In this document: positions 26,845-36,272 of the stretch, in pieces | How positions within the stretch are numbered: the stretch's first letter is position 1 | Layout of the letters: every line of letters begins with the position of its first letter | NCBI GenBank assembly: GCA_035621235.1 | Contig: CP141731.1 | Location: forward strand, 434,001 to 498,000 | Direction of reading: 5' to 3' | Source: Actinomycetaceae bacterium MB13-C1-2 | GTDB lineage: Bacteria > Actinomycetota > Actinomycetes > Actinomycetales > Actinomycetaceae | DNA length: 64,000 bases | Position numbers and translations under genes: made by a program | Notes under the pieces: generated by a model | Told to the model about the DNA's origin: nothing | Database searches by the model: none | The model's input: the letters and a program-made list of their open reading frames with translations, nothing else

Positions 26845-27627
26845 TTAGACGGCTTCGCTCGAACGCTCCTGGACCAGACCTTGCTCGCCCTCAGATCGAG
26901 CCAGCTCAAGGCCGCCGAGGTGAGTCTTTAGGCGGTTAGACATGGGCACGAACGTCGCGAAGGTGACCCCGCCTGAAACGGCAGCGCCGACAACGGGAAC
27001 CGCCTTGGACACCCAGCGAGCGAAGAGCTGTTTGGTCATCTTCACCCCAAGTATCTTCGCAACGGCTTTTACAGCAGGGTATACCAGACCCTTCGTGAGG
27101 GCCTTACGAGGCAATGTCCGAGCAAGCTGCTCGGCGATCATCACGGACAATTGACCAACAGCAGCATTAGCAACCTGTACACCTGCCATAACACCCAAGA
27201 AGAGAGTCAGGATCGATTGAGTGCCATCATCCGGTTCGTCCTCATCATTGAATAGTTCCGGCCAGCCGAAGATGTACGCAAGTTTCTGGGATATGCGCAG
27301 CATATGACCCAGATACTGCGCCATGTCAGCCGGGATGGTCGCAACCATTGCAAGTGCTCCTGGCAAACCGGCTGCGGCAGACAGAGCCGTGGCTTTGCCC
27401 GCCTCAAAGCGAATCGAATCGGTAGCGATCCTGTCGACCACAGCCGTTGAGACGCCCGCCCGTGCAGGGTTAGTAGCGACCGCGGCGGCGACTTGCTCCT
27501 CGGTGCAATGGGAGCGCAGAACGCTGGAAAGGTAAGCCTCACGGTCTACACGCACCCCCGGTAGCCGCGCAGCAGTCGCCAATACCTCCGTGAAAGTCAT
27601 CCCGGTGCCCTTTTGGATTTCTCCCAT
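26845..27627 (-). CDS. EcsC-family-like protein
   Basis: 260 residues, largely alpha-helical. Alternating small hydrophobic helices (A-A-A-G-L-P-G-A-L-A-M-V-A-T-I-P-A-D) are followed by Y-I-F-G-W-P-E-L and later glycine-rich helices (V-V-G-A-A-V-S-G-G-V-T-F). The G-x-P-x-D and Y-x-x-G-W-P pattern resembles the EcsC group, which is membrane-associated and of unclear biochemical role. The gene is 6 bases after the small membrane-protein gene and is the last of a three-gene operon inside the repeat-bounded cassette. Confidence 0.5.
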   Translation of the reverse strand: MGEIQKGTGMTFTEVLATAARLPGVRVDREAYLSSVLRSHCTEEQVAAAVATNPARAGVSTAVVDRIATDSIRFEAGKATALSAAAGLPGALAMVATIPADMAQYLGHMLRISQKLAYIFGWPELFNDEDEPDDGTQSILTLFLGVMAGVQVANAAVGQLSVMIAEQLARTLPRKALTKGLVYPAVKAVAKILGVKMTKQLFARWVSKAVPVVGAAVSGGVTFATFVPMSNRLKTHLGGLELARSEGEQGLVQERSSEAV

Positions 27628-27633
27628 GCCGAC

Positions 27634-28155
27634 CTACTTCTTGCGCGCAAGGATGGCGGTCGAAAGCATCAGCGAGACTATCGCCAGGGCTCCCAACAGC
27701 CACCAGCCCGGACCCCAGAACTCAAAGAGGCCGACACCAAGCGACGATCCCGCGAAACTAACTAGTCCAATCCCAACAAGCACGGCGAAGCCCATAAGCA
27801 TGCCGACAATCCCGGTGAGCACTGCGAGCCACCTAGCGCCGAAGAGAATCGCCGAGAGCGCTACGAGCAACATGCCAGCGATAAGCAACGGCAGCAGCCC
27901 AAATCCGTTATTGGCCAGCACGCTCCCCACTCGACCCGGTTGCCTGGGTGAGGCAGGAAACACCAGAGAAATGAGAGCCAAACACGCCGTCACGACCAAG
28001 GCAATTGGGAGTCCGCGACGCCGAACACTAGCCTTCTTCTTGCCTGGTGGTGCTGGGTCCGTCAGTGTACTGGCAGAAGAGACCTGGGCCGGATGCGTCT
28101 GCACCTCGAGCACCATTTCTTGACTTGAGCCGCTACCGGCCGATGGGTTCGACAT
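27634..28155 (-). CDS. Hypothetical membrane protein
   Basis: 173 residues from the ATG at 28155, which has a perfect GGAGG before it; the longer upstream frame reads through the previous gene and is a shadow. The first 60 residues are hydrophilic and Lys/Arg-rich just before the membrane. Four hydrophobic spans follow and the tail is short (A-R-K-K). There is no known motif. It overlaps the lipoprotein gene by 23 bases, so translation is coupled. Confidence 0.65.
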   Translation of the reverse strand: MSNPSAGSGSSQEMVLEVQTHPAQVSSASTLTDPAPPGKKKASVRRRGLPIALVVTACLALISLVFPASPRQPGRVGSVLANNGFGLLPLLIAGMLLVALSAILFGARWLAVLTGIVGMLMGFAVLVGIGLVSFAGSSLGVGLFEFWGPGWWLLGALAIVSLMLSTAILARKK

Positions 28156-28639
28156 TGACCACCACCTCCTCAACCCCCTGAGAGTCAACGAGGTTGTCGT
28201 ACTCCTCGCCGTCACTATCCAGAAGGTAGGTGACAGCGAACGTTGTGCCCGGCAACGGATCCTGCGAGACGATTCGGTAGTCGGCTGCGTTCTCATCCGT
28301 TATGAACGCCCCATCCGAGGAAACGACACGGAGATAAACGCCAGCATTGCCGATCGGAACTGCGAACATCGCGCCAGTCCAGTGCGCGGCCTGTGCCATG
28401 TTCTGGCCAACAAAGTCAGGGACGACCCCCGTGTACTTATCTGCCTCGACACGTACGTCGTCATGGGTCTCAACGTCGTCGCGCGCAGTTTCCTCACCAT
28501 CCACCAGACCCTGCGCGTAGCCCTCTGCATACCCTTCGTCGTAGCCGCTGTCGGTGGCGACAGCATCCGCTGCGCCACATGCGGAAAGAGATACGGCAAC
28601 CAGTGCGCTTGCTACAAATCCGATTGGTTCTTTGTTCAT
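28133..28639 (-). CDS. Hypothetical lipoprotein with a PASTA-like segment
   Basis: 168 residues. The lipobox is S-L-S-A-C at 21. An acidic, Gly/Tyr-rich linker follows with G-Y-x-E-G-Y-A-x-G repeats. Then comes V-P-D-F-V-G-Q-N-M-A-Q-A, the usual opening of a PASTA domain, and a V-S-Q-D-P-L-P-G-T segment that also fits PASTA. PASTA domains bind peptidoglycan or its fragments. It is the first gene of the cassette operon and divergent from the XRE gene. Confidence 0.65.
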   Translation of the reverse strand: MNKEPIGFVASALVAVSLSACGAADAVATDSGYDEGYAEGYAQGLVDGEETARDDVETHDDVRVEADKYTGVVPDFVGQNMAQAAHWTGAMFAVPIGNAGVYLRVVSSDGAFITDENAADYRIVSQDPLPGTTFAVTYLLDSDGEEYDNLVDSQGVEEVVVNVEPIGR

Positions 28640-28762
28640 TTCCTTTGTTGCGCGACAGCGCGCTTCCTTTCTCTAGCCCTTCGTCGGCATATGCGAATTA
28701 TTAGCCTAATAGGAAGTTATCACTTCCTGGTACCGATCGCTTCTAGTTCGCACGATGGATGA

Positions 28763-29005
28763 GTGAATTCGAGCCTCAAGAAGCAACTGGGCACCAACCT
28801 GCGTGCACTCCGAAAGGGCCGTGGCCTCTCGCAAGAGATGTTGGCGGAGGAGTTGGGCTTCACCCCTCGATACCTGGCCGGCATCGAGCGGGGCGAAAGA
28901 AACTTGACTCTAGACTCCGTGGACGCACTAGCACGACAGCTCAGGGTTCCGTCGTCGTTATTGTTGGCCAATGCCGACGACGTGACCACAACCCAGATAC
29001 TCTAG
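28763..29005 (+). CDS. XRE-family helix-turn-helix regulator
   Basis: 80 residues, a single HTH_3 domain: L-R-A-L-R-K-G-R-G-L-S-Q-E-M-L-A-E then Y-L-A-G-I-E-R-G-E-R-N-L-T. The GTG start is at 28763. It is divergent from the lipoprotein-membrane protein-EcsC operon and is its probable regulator. Confidence 0.88.
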   Translation: MNSSLKKQLGTNLRALRKGRGLSQEMLAEELGFTPRYLAGIERGERNLTLDSVDALARQLRVPSSLLLANADDVTTTQIL

Positions 29006-29153
29006 TCGGCGGCTTGAAACTCTCGGATCCAGACCGTGACGACAGGGAAGCCTAAACGCTGCCCTCCTTCTAGTTGCCGAGTCTTCAAAAGTCAAAGTCA
29101 GGGCTCTCCGTGTTCATTCCAGACCGGGCGAGGAACAAGACAACAATGACCAC

Positions 29154-29257
29154 GCGCAGTTGGTAGCCATACGGTTGGAGTTGAGGCGGCGATTGGCTAC
29201 CCGAATGCCTGAGTTTGTCGTAGTCACATCATCGTGAACCCTTGAGCCGCTTCCGGG
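29154..29257 (+). repeat. Direct repeat copy B, overlapping the 3' end of tRNA-Thr
   Basis: This is the partner of 26592-26695. Its last 13 bases are the 3' end of the intact tRNA-Thr gene. The other 91 bases lie just downstream of that gene. Together the two copies bound about 2.5 kb carrying the XRE/EcsC cassette. Confidence 0.8.
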
Positions 29258-29317
29258 AATTGAACCCGGGACCTATTCATTACGAGTGAATCGCTCTGCC
29301 GACTGAGCTAAAGCGGC
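29245..29317 (-). tRNA. tRNA-Thr (anticodon CGU)
   Basis: 73 nt cloverleaf on the minus strand. The acceptor arm is GCCGCTT/AAGCGGC. The D-arm starts GCTC, and the anticodon stem ATTCA/TGAAT encloses loop CTCGTAA with anticodon CGT, which reads ACG. The T-arm is CCGGG-TTCAATT-CCCGG. The 3' CCA is not encoded. The gene doubles as one end of the direct repeat. Confidence 0.95.
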
Positions 29318-29682
29318 GTTTCGAGGCCGAAGCCCCGTGGAGCCAATCCAGCGTGGCTTGTGGCCTGCTTTCAAAGTCCGCCAACGAGTATATCGGACCT
29401 GGAACAACCGATTCTGCCCCGTAACTGGGAGTCCCGCCACAGTCACAAACCCGATGCCGCCTTTGCCGCTGTTGGGCAGCCGCCCCGTTTACCTGTAGCG
29501 ATCCCATGGCGGCGCGTTGCTTGATGGATCTGAGTCAATCGGGCTCTGAGCAACTTGCTGAGGAGGACCTGCCAAGGAAATGCCAATCACATAAGGGACT
29601 TTTCGGGCCTGAAATGCGGCGTGTCGTGCCCCGATCTGATTGGTAAACGGGCTTACCCGAAAATCGGGAGGGGATCACGTTC
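29318..29682. other. Gene-free stretch between tRNA-Thr and the TAP-type peptidase
   Basis: It should contain the tRNA promoter (minus strand) near its left end and the 3' untranslated part of the peptidase gene. I see no convincing gene. Confidence 0.45.
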
Positions 29683-31269
29683 CTAGCCTGGACAGACCGT
29701 TCCGTCCTCCGGGACCTTCCCGTCAAGTAAGAAACCATCCACTGCTTTCACCACGCACTCATCCGCGTACTTGCTATAGGCCGTGTGGTTCCAGCCTTCG
29801 ACCGTCAGTAGCACACCGCTTTCCAGATCCGAGGCCAAAGCTTGCGCCATCGCATATGGAGTCGCCGGATCATTCGTCGTCCCAATGACGAGTATCTCCG
29901 GGGTCCCCGGGGCAGTGATCCGGTGGCGCGTCACTCTGCTCTGAACCGGCCACGCCTCCAAGCCAGCGGATGCAAACCCGAAATCCCCTCCAAGCACCGG
30001 GAACCTCTCGGCCAGATCCGCTGACTCCACCTCCCACTCCTCCGGCGTCCCAACCGGCAGGTAATCGAGGGCATTGATCGCCGTAAAAGCGTCTGAGCTA
30101 TTGTCCGTATAGATCCCATCTTCACCGCGGCTATTGAAATAGTCCGCGAGGAACAGCAACATCGTGCCGTCGCCCATTTTTGCCAGTGACATTGCCTGCT
30201 GCAGAAGACCGTAGTTCTCGGTGCTGTAAAGCGAACCAATCACAGCGGTGTACGCAAGCGTCGAGTTAACCGACCGCTCAGGATCACCAGTAGGAAGAGG
30301 CTGCTCCGCCAGATCCTCGAAAAACTCAATCATCTGTTTCTTGCCCGACTCAAGATCACCGGTAAGCGGGCACTTATCTTCTGCCTGACATTGCTCAATC
30401 CAGTTATAGAGCGACTTCTCCATTCCCTCAAGCTGAGCCGATGACAGTTCGTTAATGTTGATTGCCGGGTCAACCGCGCCGTCGAGGACCAGTCGCCCCA
30501 CGGTCTCGGGGAATAACTCCGCGTAGTAAGCACCAATTATTGTTCCGTAAGAGAACCCGATGTAGTCGAATTTCTTTTGTCCGAGGAGCGCTCGCATCAT
30601 GTCGAAGTCGCGCGTTGCCGAGTCCGAGTCAACGTATCCCAGGACTTCACCGTTCTTCTGAAGGCACTTGTCTCCGTACTCCGCAAATTCCTTGTCCGCC
30701 TGCGCTACCAACTCGTCTGTCGAGAGCGCGGAGAGGTCCTCCTCGCGCTGATTCTCGAAGTCGCGTTCCTCATCACTCAGACAGATGATGGGGGTTGAGG
30801 CTCCCACTCCGCGGGGATCTAGAGCAACGATCTGGTAGTTCTGTACCACGTCGCCCGAGAGTATGTTCTCTACAACCGGTGTGATCGAGTCGACCGCCCC
30901 GCCCCCGGGGCCTCCCAGGTTGAAGAATAGCGCGGGCGCCTTGTCCTTTTGCTTGTTTAGGTGCCGTGCCACCCCTAGCTGAATTGGCTCGCTATCTGGA
31001 TCGTCCCAGTTCATCGGCGCCGTTACCGTCGCGCACTGGTACGCCTTCATGTCTTTTGGCGCCTGCAACATGGCCGGGACAATCTCGTCTTCTTCGCACG
31101 CGCGCCATTCAATCTCTTGCGTGTAATAGCTCTCGAAGCCCTCCGGGGCAGCGACTGCGGCGGAGGTATTGTTGCTATCCGACTGCGCCAGAGAGTTGGT
31201 CGAGCAACCACCCAGCGCAATTACCACAGCTACGAGACCTGCAATGGCACGGGCGGTACGAGACGTCAT
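29683..31269 (-). CDS. SlpD/TAP-type alpha/beta-hydrolase peptidase lipoprotein
   Basis: 528 residues from the ATG at 31269. The lipobox is A-L-G-G-C at 22. The alpha/beta-hydrolase core has the nucleophile in G-F-S-Y-G-T, the Asp in T-T-N-D-P-A-T-P-Y, the His in G-W-N-H-T-A-Y, and an oxyanion N-L-G-G-P-G-G. Relatives are secreted tripeptidyl aminopeptidases and proteases of actinobacteria. It probably acts on peptides outside the membrane. It lies about 110 bases downstream of holB. Confidence 0.9.
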   Translation of the reverse strand: MTSRTARAIAGLVAVVIALGGCSTNSLAQSDSNNTSAAVAAPEGFESYYTQEIEWRACEEDEIVPAMLQAPKDMKAYQCATVTAPMNWDDPDSEPIQLGVARHLNKQKDKAPALFFNLGGPGGGAVDSITPVVENILSGDVVQNYQIVALDPRGVGASTPIICLSDEERDFENQREEDLSALSTDELVAQADKEFAEYGDKCLQKNGEVLGYVDSDSATRDFDMMRALLGQKKFDYIGFSYGTIIGAYYAELFPETVGRLVLDGAVDPAININELSSAQLEGMEKSLYNWIEQCQAEDKCPLTGDLESGKKQMIEFFEDLAEQPLPTGDPERSVNSTLAYTAVIGSLYSTENYGLLQQAMSLAKMGDGTMLLFLADYFNSRGEDGIYTDNSSDAFTAINALDYLPVGTPEEWEVESADLAERFPVLGGDFGFASAGLEAWPVQSRVTRHRITAPGTPEILVIGTTNDPATPYAMAQALASDLESGVLLTVEGWNHTAYSKYADECVVKAVDGFLLDGKVPEDGTVCPG

Positions 31270-31382
31270 GCGCTCAACTCTATCGGCGCCCTCCGTCAAT
31301 CTGGCTACGTGACTCTCTCAGCGAAACTGTGACATCCTCCCCCCTCACCGATGTAAGGTCAGCGGCGACTCAGGCTCGCCCG

Positions 31383-32579
31383 TTACCCAGCCAGTAACTT
31401 CACGTTCATGGCCTCGAGAATCACAAGTGGCGCAGCGTTTGTCTTTAGTCGCTCGCGCGCCTCCTCGACCGCAGTAGTCTTGCGAAGCGTTGATTCCACC
31501 GTCGAGGACTCTGCCATCTCACTCACTTGCTGTGACATATCGATGTGGACGAGGTCCGATTTGGCCCCCAACTGCACGGTCAGCACGTCGCGGTAGAAGC
31601 CGAGCAAATCGACGAGGGTAAGGTCGAGGGTATCCGTCAGACCCCGCTTAGCGCGGCGCTTCTGATCCTCTTCCATCTGACGAACCTGAGCGCGATGCGC
31701 CGGAGGGACTCGCTTCGGATTATCGATTCCCAGAGACCGGAACAGAGCTTCACGCTCTGACTCGTTCCTCGCATCCGTTCGCTCTTTTGCCTGGTCGCCC
31801 GCCGCGCCCACCAATCGCCCTGCGGCGAGCACCGCCTCACCCACCGAAGTCGGGACGAGACACATCTCCATCAGCCTGCGCCGATTCTCCCGCAGTCCCG
31901 GGTTTCGAAGCAGGGCCCGCGCAACGCCCACATGGGACTGCGCCAGTTTGGCGGCTTCGAGGGCTCGTTCCTCAGACACGCCCTCTTCCTTCGCCAGGTA
32001 CTCAGCAACGTCCTTGGCGCTTGGAGTCCGGAGCACCAGAGACCGCGAGCGTGACCGGATCGTCGCGATAACTTCTTCAGTGGTCGGTGCACAGAGAATC
32101 CAGACTGTCCGCTCGGCTGGCTCCTCGATGGACTTAAGTAGCACGTTACTGGTGCGTTCGACCATACGGTCGGCATCCTCGACCAACATCACCCGCCACC
32201 GGCCCTGCGAAGGAGCCGTGTAGGCACGCTCAACCCACGTCTTCACATCGTCGATGGTGAACTGCACCAGGTCGGTCGAGATATCATCAACGTCCGGGTT
32301 GGTGCCCGACATGGTGGTGTGGCAACCGGAACACTCCCCGCAGCCGATCTCCTCACCGGTGCACTGCAATGCCGCTGCTAGGCACTTCGCTGCAAGCGAC
32401 CTCCCAGATCCGGGCGGCCCGGTAATCAACCATGCGTGAGAGAGAGCGCCCTGCCGCTCCCCCGCCTCATCAAAGTCCTTCGCAAAGGAGGATTCGACGG
32501 TCCGGCGTCCATCAAGCGCGGCGGCTCGCAACGCGCGGACCGCCTCGGACTGCCCGATCATCGAATCCCAAACTGACAT
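31383..32579 (-). CDS. holB: DNA polymerase III subunit delta'
   Basis: 398 residues from the ATG at 32579, one base after the tmk stop. Walker A is G-P-P-G-S-G-R-S near residues 54-61. A zinc module reads C-G-E-C-S-G-C-H. The V-E-D-A-D-R-M Walker B segment and a sensor I stretch complete the AAA+ clamp-loader fold. It is part of the clamp loader that places the sliding clamp on DNA, and it ends the topA-tmk-holB operon. Confidence 0.92.
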   Translation of the reverse strand: MSVWDSMIGQSEAVRALRAAALDGRRTVESSFAKDFDEAGERQGALSHAWLITGPPGSGRSLAAKCLAAALQCTGEEIGCGECSGCHTTMSGTNPDVDDISTDLVQFTIDDVKTWVERAYTAPSQGRWRVMLVEDADRMVERTSNVLLKSIEEPAERTVWILCAPTTEEVIATIRSRSRSLVLRTPSAKDVAEYLAKEEGVSEERALEAAKLAQSHVGVARALLRNPGLRENRRRLMEMCLVPTSVGEAVLAAGRLVGAAGDQAKERTDARNESEREALFRSLGIDNPKRVPPAHRAQVRQMEEDQKRRAKRGLTDTLDLTLVDLLGFYRDVLTVQLGAKSDLVHIDMSQQVSEMAESSTVESTLRKTTAVEEARERLKTNAAPLVILEAMNVKLLAG

Positions 32580-32580
32580 C

Positions 32581-33327
32581 TCAGGCGTCAATTCCCAAAC
32601 TGGCAACACCATCGGTCAAAGACTCAATTGCGTCACGGAAAACGCTCTCTACATCCCCAGAAGCGTCAACAACGATAAACCGTTCCGGCTCCGCTTCGGC
32701 CATCTGCAGGTAGCTATCACGCACCCGTTGGTGGAAGTCTTCCCCCGAGCGCTCCAGTCGGTCCAGGTCCGATCCGGTTCGCGCGATTCCGACCACAGAA
32801 TCGACATCGAAGAGGACCGTAATGTCGGGTTCCAGTCCCTCGGTGGCCCACTCCGACAAGCCCCGAATCTCACCACTTCCCAACTCGCGCGCGGCACCCT
32901 GGTATGCCACAGAAGAGTCAATGTACCGATCTTCGACAACCACCATTCCTCCGACCAAAGCTGGCCGGATAACCGTAGCAACGTGGTACGCCCTATCTGC
33001 CGCGTAAAGAAGAGCTTCCGTACGAGGATCAACGTCTTCTGGCCCGTGCATTACGAGCTTCCTGAGTCCGGTGCCAAGCTCAGTGCCCCCCGGCTCACGG
33101 GTTGCCAGAACAGGAATGCCCGCCTCGGTCAGCACCTGTGCAATTCGCCTAACCTGGGTTGTCTTTCCAGACCCGTCCCCGCCCTCAAACGTGATGAAAA
33201 GACCCGGGTGGCCGCGGCTGTCGGTATCAGCCAATGCCCGGCGGATGGCTCCGATCAATGCGTCGTACAGTTCCTCATTACCGCTGAAACCCTCGTTGGC
33301 CTCATTGCCCAGATCCTTCATGATCAT
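32581..33327 (-). CDS. tmk: Thymidylate kinase
   Basis: 248 residues, about 40 longer than common forms. The P-loop F-E-G-G-D-G-S-G-K-T-T begins near residue 47, after an acidic helical lead. The protein also has the T-R-E-P-G-G-T motif and E-D-R-Y-I-D-S-S-V-A-Y-Q-G. It phosphorylates dTMP to dTDP. The start overlaps the topA stop (ATGA); an ATG two codons later is also possible. Confidence 0.93.
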   Translation of the reverse strand: MIMKDLGNEANEGFSGNEELYDALIGAIRRALADTDSRGHPGLFITFEGGDGSGKTTQVRRIAQVLTEAGIPVLATREPGGTELGTGLRKLVMHGPEDVDPRTEALLYAADRAYHVATVIRPALVGGMVVVEDRYIDSSVAYQGAARELGSGEIRGLSEWATEGLEPDITVLFDVDSVVGIARTGSDLDRLERSGEDFHQRVRDSYLQMAEAEPERFIVVDASGDVESVFRDAIESLTDGVASLGIDA

Positions 33328-35987
33328 TTCTTCTTTGTGGACTTGGCCCGAGCGGTCTTGCGCGCAGGGGCTTTCTTCGCCGCTCCCCGCTTAGTAGCCG
33401 GTGCCTTATCGCGCTTGTCGGCAAGCAGGGTATATGCCCGCTCTGCGGTAAGGTTCTCGACCGATTCGCTGCGAGGGATAGTTGCATTCGTAATCCCGTC
33501 GGTTACATAGGGCCCGAAGCGACCGTCCTTGACCACGACGAGCTTCTGCGTAACCGGGTCCTCACCGAACTCGCGTAGCGCCTTCTTTGCGGAGTTTGCA
33601 CCCCGTCCAAACTTAGGTTTTGAATACATTTCGAGCGCCTCATCAAGGGTCACACTCAGAAGAGCCCGCTCATTTGGAAGCTGGCGAGTATCCCGCCCCT
33701 TCTTGAGGTACGGACCGTACGGGCCGTTCTGGGCGGTGATTTCCTCGCCCGAAACCGGATCCTTCCCAACTGTCCGAGGCAGGCTAAGTAACTGCAGTGC
33801 ATCCTCGAGGGTAACGTCCGTGACGCTCATATCAGAGAAGAGCGAGGCAGTCTTCGGCTTTCTTTCCTCGCCCTCAGGCAGCACCTCGGTGATATACGGG
33901 CCGTAACGACCGGTCTTGACGATCAATAGATTTCCGGTCTCCGGGAATATTCCAAGTTCACGACCGTCGGCATCAGCAATTTCGAGGAGTTCTTCAGCCA
34001 GTTCCGGGGTCATCTCATCCGGGGCAATGTTGGGCGGGACCGAGATGCGTCGCTCATCATCCGTTTGGAGGTAGGGGCCGTAGCGGCCGTTGCGTAGTAC
34101 CACGCCGGGGGCAACAGGAATCGAGTTGACCTCGCGTGCGTCAATATCGCCAAGGTTCTCAACCGTCCCTCGTAGACCATGCTTCTGGATCTCCGATTCA
34201 GTCTTCTCCTCACCAGTACCAAAGTAGAAACCTTTGAGCCAGTTCGAGCCGGCCTCGTCACCGGCCGCAATGCGGTCGAGGTCTGATTCCATCTCGGCGG
34301 TGAACTGGTAGTCAACTAACTCGGGAAGATTTTCAACCAGAAGACGGGTAACTGAAAATGCTAACCAGGTTGGAACCAGGTACTGGCCGCGGTGAGTGAC
34401 GTATCCGCGGTCGCTGATCGTCTGGATGGTTGCAGCGTACGTTGACGGACGCCCGATCCCCAGATCTTCCATCGCCTTGACCAAAGTCGCCTCCGTATAG
34501 CGGCCGGGGGGCTGGGTGAAGTGCGATTCGGTATCTATATCTGCAACGGTAACCGAGTCGCCCTCGGACACCTGGGGAAGCTCAACCTGCTCCGAATTTC
34601 CGTTTCCCGACTTCCCATTTTTATCTGAGCTTTCCCGGTAGAGGCGCTGGAATCCCGGGTCCGTGATGACGGTTCCAGAGGTGGTACAGGTGGCGAGCGA
34701 CTGCTCCTCAACCTCCTCCTTCAGGGGGAGCTCAAGACGAACCGTAGCAGTGTAGCCAACAGCATCATTCATCTGGGTTGCCAGAGTGCGCTTGTAGATG
34801 AGCGTGTAGAGCGCGAGTTGTTGAGCGGACAACACTCCAGAAAGCGCTTCGGGGGTGCGGAACTTGTCGCCGGAGGGACGAATCGCCTCGTGCGCCTCTT
34901 GCGCACCCTTAGCCTTCTTGGCATAAACGCGCGGCTTCTCTGGAACTGCGTCTGTACCGAACTGGGTCTGCACGGCGTCTCGAGCCGCATGCAAAGCCTG
35001 GGTCGAGAGGTTAGTGGAGTCGGTACGCATGTAAGTGATGTACCCACCCTCATACAACGTCTGGGCAACGCGCATGGAGGTCGCCGCATTCCACTTGAGC
35101 TTGCGGGAAGCTTCCTGTTGCATAGTCGAGGTGGTGAACGGAGCGGCGGGGCGACGGCGATAGGGCTTCTGGGTCACCGAGGCAACCTTCCCCTGCGAAC
35201 CGTCAAGCGCGTCGGCGAGCTTCTGCGCAGTGTCTGCCAGAAGTACCAGTGCGTCCGAGGACTTCTGCTTGAGGGAGCCGTCCGCCTTGAAGTCAGATGA
35301 ACCCGCGATGGAGCGATCCCCGAGAGAGATCAGTTTCGCAGTGAAGGTCTCACCGTCTGCCGCTGCCACCACCGTATCGAGGGACCAGTACTCCGCGCTT
35401 ACGTGGGCCATGCGCTCCCGCTCGCGGTCCACAACCAGGCGAGTCGCGACCGACTGAACACGGCCTGCGGAAAGAGACGGGGCGACTTTGCGCCAAAGGA
35501 CCGGGGAGACCTCGTACCCATACAGACGATCTAGGACGCGGCGAGTCTCCTGGGCATCCACAAGGTCGCGATCAATGTCACGAGTGTGTTGAAGCGCGTC
35601 CTGAATAGCATTCTTGGTGATCTCGTGAAAGACCATCCGCTTGACCGGAACCTTCGGCTTGAGGACTTCTTGAAGGTGCCAGGCAATGGCCTCACCCTCG
35701 CGGTCCTCATCAGTTGCCAGATAGAGTTCGTCAGCTTCTTTGAGCGCCTTCTTGAGCTCGGTAACCGTCTTCTTTTTATCCGGGTTTACCTGGTAGTAGG
35801 GCTTGAAATCATCATCAACGTTGACTGCGAACTTGGCGTAGGGTCCAGACTTCATCGACTTGGGAAGTGCAGACGGAGTTGGCAGGTCACGGACGTGGCC
35901 GACAGAGGCTTGTACCTGGTATCCGTCTCCCAGGTACCCGCGGATTGTTTGCGCCTTTGCGGGCGACTCCACGATCACCAGTTTCAC
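33324..35987 (-). CDS. topA: DNA topoisomerase I
   Basis: 887 residues from the GTG at 35987, placed behind AGAGGT. The TOPRIM domain opens V-I-V-E-S-P-A-K-A-Q-T and has the D-E-D-R-E-G-E acidic triad near 93. The catalytic Tyr lies in Y-I-T-Y-M-R-T-D-S-T near 319. The C-terminus has several G-R-Y/F-G-P-Y repeats instead of zinc fingers and a Lys/Arg tail, as in other actinobacteria. It relaxes negative supercoils and heads the tmk-holB operon. Confidence 0.95.
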   Translation of the reverse strand: MKLVIVESPAKAQTIRGYLGDGYQVQASVGHVRDLPTPSALPKSMKSGPYAKFAVNVDDDFKPYYQVNPDKKKTVTELKKALKEADELYLATDEDREGEAIAWHLQEVLKPKVPVKRMVFHEITKNAIQDALQHTRDIDRDLVDAQETRRVLDRLYGYEVSPVLWRKVAPSLSAGRVQSVATRLVVDRERERMAHVSAEYWSLDTVVAAADGETFTAKLISLGDRSIAGSSDFKADGSLKQKSSDALVLLADTAQKLADALDGSQGKVASVTQKPYRRRPAAPFTTSTMQQEASRKLKWNAATSMRVAQTLYEGGYITYMRTDSTNLSTQALHAARDAVQTQFGTDAVPEKPRVYAKKAKGAQEAHEAIRPSGDKFRTPEALSGVLSAQQLALYTLIYKRTLATQMNDAVGYTATVRLELPLKEEVEEQSLATCTTSGTVITDPGFQRLYRESSDKNGKSGNGNSEQVELPQVSEGDSVTVADIDTESHFTQPPGRYTEATLVKAMEDLGIGRPSTYAATIQTISDRGYVTHRGQYLVPTWLAFSVTRLLVENLPELVDYQFTAEMESDLDRIAAGDEAGSNWLKGFYFGTGEEKTESEIQKHGLRGTVENLGDIDAREVNSIPVAPGVVLRNGRYGPYLQTDDERRISVPPNIAPDEMTPELAEELLEIADADGRELGIFPETGNLLIVKTGRYGPYITEVLPEGEERKPKTASLFSDMSVTDVTLEDALQLLSLPRTVGKDPVSGEEITAQNGPYGPYLKKGRDTRQLPNERALLSVTLDEALEMYSKPKFGRGANSAKKALREFGEDPVTQKLVVVKDGRFGPYVTDGITNATIPRSESVENLTAERAYTLLADKRDKAPATKRGAAKKAPARKTARAKSTKKK

Positions 35988-36272
35988 CAAGTACACCTCT
36001 TCTATACAGGCAGTTAGCCCACGATTCTATTTGGACGCGTTTTGCTCGGCTCGACCAAGATAACCGGGTTCTCCGACAAATCGCACTAGGGCAGACGATA
36101 TACCGGGGTCACTACGGTAGGTCAAACGCGATGCTAATCTGCGAGACAGCAAAGGGCCGCAAATGATAGACATCACTGCCTAATTGGTCCAGCCCCTTGG
36201 ATGCGTCAGTGAACGGATATAGGTTTGAAGGGAAGGCGTGACGAAAGACCCATGTTCCTTAGGAGGATGTAT

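Noticed and set aside
36197-36223. TTGGAT-15-TATAGG promoter for sodA
   Set aside because: The spacing is shorter than usual and the hexamers are imperfect; not listed as a feature.
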